Below are positions 59,901 to 64,000 of a stretch of 64,000 nt of DNA, piece after piece. Each line of letters starts with the position of its first letter. The first letter of the stretch is position 1. The stretch is from Numida meleagris (Eukaryota; Chordata; Aves; Galliformes; Numididae), in NCBI RefSeq assembly GCF_002078875.1, contig NC_034410.1:99724467-99788466 (forward strand). The letters run 5' to 3'. The notes under the pieces were generated by a model. That model saw only the letters and a program-made list of their open reading frames with translations. It had not been told where the DNA came from and ran no database searches. A program made the position numbers and the translations under genes.

Positions 59901-62245
59901 TGAGTTACACTGCCATTTTAAAATATTAAATATTAACACCAAGTTTTAAATGGTAAACAGAATGAATATAAATGGGAGCCACATTAATAATTAATTTACA
60001 ATCTTTACACTGTTCTGCTGTTAACTATAGAAGACTCAAACACTAAATGGAGATATACATGATAATCTACTAAGACAATAAACAAACAGCATACACACTC
60101 CTTTCTCCACAAAGGAGAACAGAATAATAGCAACTAGGAGAAGGTGGCATTTGAGTTTAATACCCAGTCTCCACTGCTCAGGATGTCCGCTCAGGAAACT
60201 AGTTGATACAACTTTTTATATAGTGCTATATAAATATGTAAATATCAAACTCAACAGAATATACAAATATAGTCCAGTCCAATTTGTTCTATCATATTTA
60301 GATTTTGTTTTGTTACAGCATATGGCAAAATTCAGTTGAACAGTTCTGATAATATTTACTTTTTCCATAGTACCTTGTTATGTACAATTCCATCATCTGT
60401 TTCTCCTCCCCAGTTCTGCCCATCATCAAAAGAAGACGGATTTTCCCTCATGGCAGTGTACAACTGAAAGGCACAAGTGTACATACAAAGAACAAGCGTG
60501 AAGATCTCCATTAGCTTTCATATTAGTTTCAAGTTCCTAAGAAGTAGGGTAATGTTCGGTTAGGATTTCAGCAGAGTGCAGTGGTGCTCTTTCGGATCAT
60601 ACAACCAATCACATCAAGTTAATGTGCCTGTGTTTTGTTTACTAAAAGCACAGATGAATAGGCATTAACTGGACATCCAGCATTACCAAATTGCCTTGGT
60701 AAGCTAAAATGCATCTTTTCAGATTATGAAGGATGGGATTTTCAGGTGTACCCAATTCAGCAGTGGTGAAGTTCTGATAGACTCCAGTTTGGTCCAGATC
60801 AGAGCTGGCAGTAACAAGTGAATTGCTGCTTTTAAAACAAACAAACCCCACTGTCATATGATGCTTGAATAACTACTATCAAAAAATTCCACCCTTAGAC
60901 TTGAAATATAGCGTGAGTTGGCAGCTATCACAAGAAGTCCTACAAGAAAAATACTGAATTATATCCATGAATGTATCACATTTTTATGTATATAAGCCAT
61001 TTTTCATACAATCATAGATTCTATGAATGATATAGCTTGGAAGGGACCTTTAAGATCACCTAGCTCCAACCCCCCTGCTATAGGCAGGGACACCTCGCTC
61101 TAGACCAGGTTGCTCAAAGCCCCATCCAGCCTGGCCTTGAACACTTCCAGGAATGGGGCATCCACAGTCTCGCTGAGCAACCTGTTCCTGTGTCTCACTG
61201 CCCTCACAGTAAAGAATTTCTTCCTAATACCTAGTTTAAATCTACCCTCTTCCAGTTTAAAGCCATTTCCCCTTGCTCTGTTGCTACATGCCCTTGTAAA
61301 AAGTTGCTCTCTAGCTTTCCTGCAGGCCCCCTTCAGGTACTGGAAGGCCACTGTAAGGTCTCCTTGGAGCCTTCTCTTCTCTAGGCTGAAGAGCCCCAAC
61401 TGTCTCAGCCTGTTCCCTTGAAGAAGGTGCTCTAGACCTCTGATCATCTTCATGGCCCTCCTCTGAACTCGCTCCAACAGCTCAATGTCCTTCTTCTGTT
61501 GGTGGCCTCAGAACTGGACACATACTCCAGGTGGGGTCTAACAAGAGCAGAGTAGAGGCACAGAATCACCTCCCTTGACCTGCTGGACAAGCTTCTCTTA
61601 ATGCAACCTAGGATACAGTTGGCCTTCTGGGCTGCAAGTGCACATTGCTGGCTCATGTTGAATCTTTCATCAGTCAACAGTCCCAAATCCTTCTCTTCAG
61701 GGCTGCTCTCAAGCAGTTCTCCACCCAGCCTGTATCTGTGCTTGGGATTGCCACAACCCAGGTGCAGGACCTCGTACTTGGCCTTGCTGAACTTCATGAG
61801 GTTGGCATGGGCCCACCTCTCAAGCCTGTCCAGGTCCCTCTAGATGGCATCCCTTCCCACTAGCATGTCAACTGCACCGCTCAGCCTTTTTCCTCACACA
61901 CAAATTTACCCAGTCTAACGAGTAAAAAAAAAAAAGTTAAAGTCATAATATAGCATTAAAAACTCAATTAAAATTTTACTGAAATTAAGAGCTAACTCCC
62001 AGGGGGCAAGTAAGAGTACCTACCTTATCCTTCACATATAAAATGAAGGAAACTTTAAAAACACTATAAAGACATCTGTAACAAAAATTCCAGCTTGAAA
62101 AATATTGGTGGAAATATTTGGTTCAAAGAACTCAGACGCTACCTTGAAACAATCAGTTAACCAAATCAAAGCTGCCACAATCTGAGGCCAGGTGTGTGGT
62201 GCTCCCACCGTGTACATGGAGCTTTTTGACAAAGGAAAAGGGTAC
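47871..62245 (-). CDS. NDC80: NDC80 gene, 3' part (last 12 coding exons)
   Basis: The spliced exons encode about 478 residues that match NDC80/HEC1, a subunit of the kinetochore NDC80 complex (with NUF2, SPC24 and SPC25) that binds microtubules in mitosis. The first exon here carries the end of the calponin-homology domain ([20 protein letters not shown]). The rest is the long coiled coil, including [20 protein letters not shown], the loop region, and the C-terminal part that pairs with SPC24/25. Phases add up through all 12 exons and a stop at 47871 ends the gene. The unstructured N-terminal tail and most of the CH domain are encoded beyond base 64000. Bases 62246-64000 contain no further NDC80 exon that I can see. 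Confidence 0.97.
48225..49905 (-). mobile_element. CR1 LINE fragment, split by an insertion
   Basis: The plus strand starts ATCATAGAATGGCTTAGGTTGGAAGGGACC at 48225 and breaks off after AGGGATGGG at 48362. It resumes at 49014 with GGGGCATCCACAGC and continues to GACCCCTGGGGCACACC near 49850. It lies in the last NDC80 intron. Confidence 0.9.
48363..49013 (+). mobile_element. LTR-like insertion inside the CR1
   Basis: 651 bases interrupt the CR1 exactly at a GGGG found in the family sequence. The flanks fit a short GGG duplication at most. An AATAAA occurs near the right end (about 48945), so an LTR in plus orientation is likely, but no clean TG...CA ends were found. Confidence 0.5.
50002..50104 (-). 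CDS. NDC80: NDC80 exon (penultimate)
   Basis: 103 nt, reading [20 protein letters not shown] then [14 protein letters not shown]. Acceptor ATTTTTTAG, donor GTAAGATG. Confidence 0.95.
50318..50620 (+). mobile_element. hAT (Charlie-type) transposon relic, second copy
   Basis: The left terminal repeat CAGGCATGTCCAACCTGCAG starts at 50318. It is the inverse of the right end of the copy at 39344-39360. The following 250 bases match 38590-38700 of that copy (AGCAACAACCAAA, GGCTGAAACCAGGAC). The right end is not recognisable. Confidence 0.72.
50980..51110 (-). CDS. NDC80: NDC80 exon
   Basis: 131 nt of coiled coil: [20 protein letters not shown] then [20 protein letters not shown]. Acceptor TTTACAG, donor GTAAGATCC after a split Gln codon. 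Confidence 0.95.
51600..51995 (+). mobile_element. CR1 LINE 3' fragment
   Basis: GGCTTGTTTAGCTTGGAAAAG, GGAGACCTCACTGAGGCC and CTGGAACAGGCTGCCTAGAG in order, ending GATTCTGTGGTC. It is in an NDC80 intron, antisense to the gene. Confidence 0.88.
52821..52913 (-). CDS. NDC80: NDC80 exon
   Basis: 93 nt in phase 0: [20 protein letters not shown] then [11 protein letters not shown]. Acceptor CATTTCAG, donor GTAGAAC. Confidence 0.95.
52990..53440 (+). mobile_element. Solo LTR, ERVL-type, antisense to NDC80
   Basis: The layout resembles widespread avian ERVL LTRs. CATACTATAAACTGTAATGC is followed by GAGAAAAACTGAG, CCATTTTCCATCACCTATTAAACT (ATTAAA polyadenylation signal), CACGAGTCTTC, and an end near GGCTGGGGTCAATCC. 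The left boundary is approximate. Confidence 0.65.
53918..54364 (+). mobile_element. CR1 LINE 3' end
   Basis: Well-preserved 3' terminal 450 bases with the ATTCTATGATTCTATGATTCT tail. The plus-strand frame ([20 protein letters not shown]) is the end of CR1 ORF2. Confidence 0.93.
54763..54852 (-). CDS. NDC80: NDC80 exon
   Basis: 90 nt in phase 0: [20 protein letters not shown] then [10 protein letters not shown]. Acceptor TATTACAG, donor GTATGTT. It encodes the end of the loop and the following coiled coil. Confidence 0.94.
55115..55267 (-). CDS. NDC80: NDC80 exon (loop region)
   Basis: 153 nt in phase 0: [20 protein letters not shown] and [20 protein letters not shown]. This is the break in the coiled coil known as the NDC80 loop. 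Acceptor TGAGCAG, donor GTAAGTAG. Confidence 0.95.
56257..56462 (-). CDS. NDC80: NDC80 exon
   Basis: 206 nt: [20 protein letters not shown] and [20 protein letters not shown]. This is the most conserved coiled-coil block. Acceptor AACATAG, donor GTATGTG. Confidence 0.96.
56745..56889 (-). CDS. NDC80: NDC80 exon
   Basis: 145 nt: [20 protein letters not shown] then [20 protein letters not shown]. Acceptor TTTACTAG, donor GTAAGGTGG. Confidence 0.95.
57739..57845 (-). CDS. NDC80: NDC80 exon
   Basis: 107 nt: [20 protein letters not shown] then [15 protein letters not shown]. Start of the coiled coil. Acceptor CACCCTAG, donor GTTAGTAA. Confidence 0.95.
58547..58766 (-). mobile_element. CR1 LINE 3' fragment
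   Basis: Plus-strand TAGAATTATAAAGGGTGG, CCATCAAGTCCAACCCATCACC, CACCTCCAGGGAAGGTGACTCC and GGCAGCCTGTGCCAGTGCCTCA are CR1 landmarks in order. About 220 bases in an NDC80 intron. Confidence 0.88.
59123..59216 (-). CDS. NDC80: NDC80 exon
   Basis: 94 nt: [20 protein letters not shown] then [11 protein letters not shown]. It links the CH domain to the coiled coil. Acceptor TTCTCAG, donor GTAAGTTT. Confidence 0.95.
59217..60373. other. NDC80 intron without recognisable content
   Basis: AT-rich, with a poly-T run near 59350. No repeat family, exon or RNA gene was recognised. Confidence 0.55.
60374..60463 (-). CDS. NDC80: NDC80 exon
   Basis: 90 nt in phase 0: [20 protein letters not shown] then [10 protein letters not shown]. 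Acceptor CTTTCAG, donor GTACTATGG. Confidence 0.95.
61010..61886 (-). mobile_element. CR1 LINE fragment
   Basis: The plus strand begins ATCATAGATTCTATGAATGA (3' end) and continues through CAACCCCCCTGC and the RT C-terminal region. The minus strand encodes [16 protein letters not shown] and [20 protein letters not shown]. About 880 bases, fairly young-looking but with broken frames. Confidence 0.92.
62143..62245 (-). CDS. NDC80: NDC80 exon (end of CH domain; first exon in window)
   Basis: 103 nt: [20 protein letters not shown] then [14 protein letters not shown]. It encodes the last part of the microtubule-binding calponin-homology fold. Acceptor CGTGTAG, donor GTAGCG. It opens with the last base of a codon split with an exon outside the window. 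Confidence 0.95.
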
Positions 62246-62942
62246 CTACACGAGAAAAGAAAACATTTTTAAATGCTGTGGAAAATGAACAAGTTTTCTT
62301 ACAATGAGGTCAAGCCACACAAGGAAGAACAAATTCAATTGTACTTTACATTGTAAGTTGAGAGGACAAAAGGAGAGTTCTCATACCACAGGACTTTATT
62401 CCATTATCATGGGTTTTTTATTACATAATTCAAGAAACAAATATTTTGCATATGCAGAGATTAGGAATAATTAAGGCCTCTTACAAAAAAGCGTGAATTA
62501 TTACTTCATGTACTCCTTAGTCCTTTCCTACTCAACTTTCTACCTTGCTTTGGGTCTTGGTAGCAAGTCCCTTCAGGTCAGACTGTCTTTCTTCTTCTGA
62601 AAGATCTACACAAGGAGAGATGGGGAATGCAGTACTAGGTTAAAGGACTAGGTACTCTGTGTGAATGAGGTGATTCATGATGATACAAAGACCTCAAAGA
62701 AAAGTCAGCAAATGCAAAGGAGGCAGTAATAGTCCAGTGGATGCTTACTCCACTAGATGGTCAACTGTGACAGATTACCAACATGACAACAGAAACTGAG
62801 AAGCAGGAGTCCTGTTCTTATAGAGCAAATTTCCTTCTTCTTGGGTCAAATGCACATTGAAAACAGAAAAGCCGTTGACAATCAGCTTAGAGTCATGCAG
62901 TTAAGGAATAGGTAAATTTTAGAATAACTACATAGAAGTATT

Positions 62943-62981
62943 AATATTTCTTCTAAATATGAATATTTCTTCTAAATATGA
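62943..62981 (+). repeat. Two-copy 19-bp tandem repeat
   Basis: AATATTTCTTCTAAATATG occurs twice in direct succession in an NDC80 intron. Confidence 0.85.
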
Positions 62982-63652
62982 AACATCTATACTTCTAACT
63001 AAAGGCACATTGTCAGTCTGCTACAAATCAGAGTATAGAAGTGCGGATTTTATTCCATCTTTAGGCTGGCAGTTGTGCCAAGTTACTTTAATAACATAGA
63101 ATGAGAATCCATGGGCATAATGACAGTTCCACAGAAACAGTCATGAACCACTCAGCTCGATGATTTTTAAAAAATGAAGTATTTATATCCATTCTCTTCC
63201 TCTCAAGACTTCTTAAAGTCAGTTCTGAAAGTAACTTTTTTTTAAATCAAAGATTGCAGTCTTGGTGCAACAGAGTAAAGCCTCTTGAGAGCAAGTTCCT
63301 TTTCAATATTTCAGTGAGGTCAGAAGTTTCATATATTGTAGGTTTAAACTAAATTTTATTGAAATACTGACAAGTGAACACGTATACATGTAAGGAACCC
63401 TCATAGTCTGACACCATCATGGGCTCAAATCTACAGAAGCAGAACACCGTTCACTTTTCTACAAGTCTGAAAATTCACAACTAACAGGTAGTGTTTTTTT
63501 CTTTCTTGGAAGGTCTTGCAGCATTAATGATTCCAAATGCTTACAGTACTGAATAAAATTAGAAATAAAACACTTACTACCTAGTGGTGTTTTTACCTTG
63601 TTATGGTTTTGTGATTTTTTTTTGTTGTCGGTATTCCACATCATTACATCAT

Positions 63653-64000
63653 GTAAGGTACGGGCAGTTAAAGGGTTAATTCCCCGGTTACTGTAAACTG
63701 CCTTTTTTTGGTGTGGCCCTCTGAGGGGGAGGGGAGGAGGTGCACTCCCCAGGGGTCTTTGCGGGAGAGGGGGTGGTGAAGCCGCGTGGGGGACGCGGGG
63801 TCTGTTCTTCCCAGCCTGGCGGAGAAAGCACGTGGTCCTCCTGCATTTTTCTGTGTAAGATTTTCAGCCTGTAAACCCTCTATCATAATTCTACTAGCCT
63901 CATTTTGATATATTTAGTAAAATTAGTTGTTCCTCCTCAGATCGGTGCCGCTGTTTTTTTTTTGTGTTAGATCCGTCTACGGGTCCCCCTCTTCCCAGGT
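63653..64000 (+). mobile_element. GC-rich LTR-like sequence running off the window
   Basis: Composition changes sharply near 63653, where TGTAAGGTACGGGCAG begins after AT-rich intron. GC-rich blocks (GAGGGGGAGGGGAGG, GGGGGACGCGGGG) and later a GTGTTAGATCC segment follow. The TG start and abrupt composition change suggest an ERV LTR or another retroelement, with its other end beyond base 64000. An alternative is a GC-rich regulatory segment in the NDC80 intron. Confidence 0.35.

Overview
This is a vertebrate nuclear window, almost certainly from a bird and most likely a galliform. The evidence is the many CR1 LINE fragments ending in ATTCTRTGATTCT-type tails, a mariner of the type seen in chicken, and an endogenous retrovirus with a tRNA-Trp primer binding site. 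Two conserved protein-coding genes dominate, both on the minus strand, with many short exons bounded by good splice signals.

SMCHD1 (bases 45-35346, minus) is represented by 22 exons counted from the start codon. They encode about 923 residues: the N-terminal GHKL ATPase module and the start of the long middle region. The gene continues off the left edge. Its first exon sits in a CpG-rich promoter region (about 34680-35720). All 22 exon junctions keep frame by manual phase counting.

NDC80/HEC1 (47871-62245, minus) is represented by its last 12 coding exons, from the end of the calponin-homology domain through the coiled coil to the stop codon. Its first exons lie beyond base 64000. NDC80 lies upstream of SMCHD1 in the same orientation, as in human 18p11.32, with about 12.5 kb between the NDC80 stop codon and the SMCHD1 start.

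The remaining sequence is introns and intergenic DNA rich in transposable elements. Intron 3 of SMCHD1 holds a 4.3-kb gutted provirus (15647-19958, minus, the same sense as the gene) with two LTRs, a 6-bp target duplication, gag, protease, an integrase scrap and an env scrap. Next to it is a CR1 interrupted by a 700-base run of N. Intron 1 holds a mariner (24234-26244) split by an LTR-like insertion, a 1.7-kb CR1, and a short internally deleted mariner next to the promoter. Between the genes lie two CR1 fragments and a hAT transposon relic. NDC80 introns hold more CR1s, two LTR-like insertions, a second hAT relic and a GC-rich LTR-like sequence at the right edge.

I found no convincing undescribed biological system. 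The points most worth a second look are the sense-oriented provirus inside an epigenetic-silencing gene, the nested insertions, and the assembly gap inside a CR1 that has a close relative 10 kb away.
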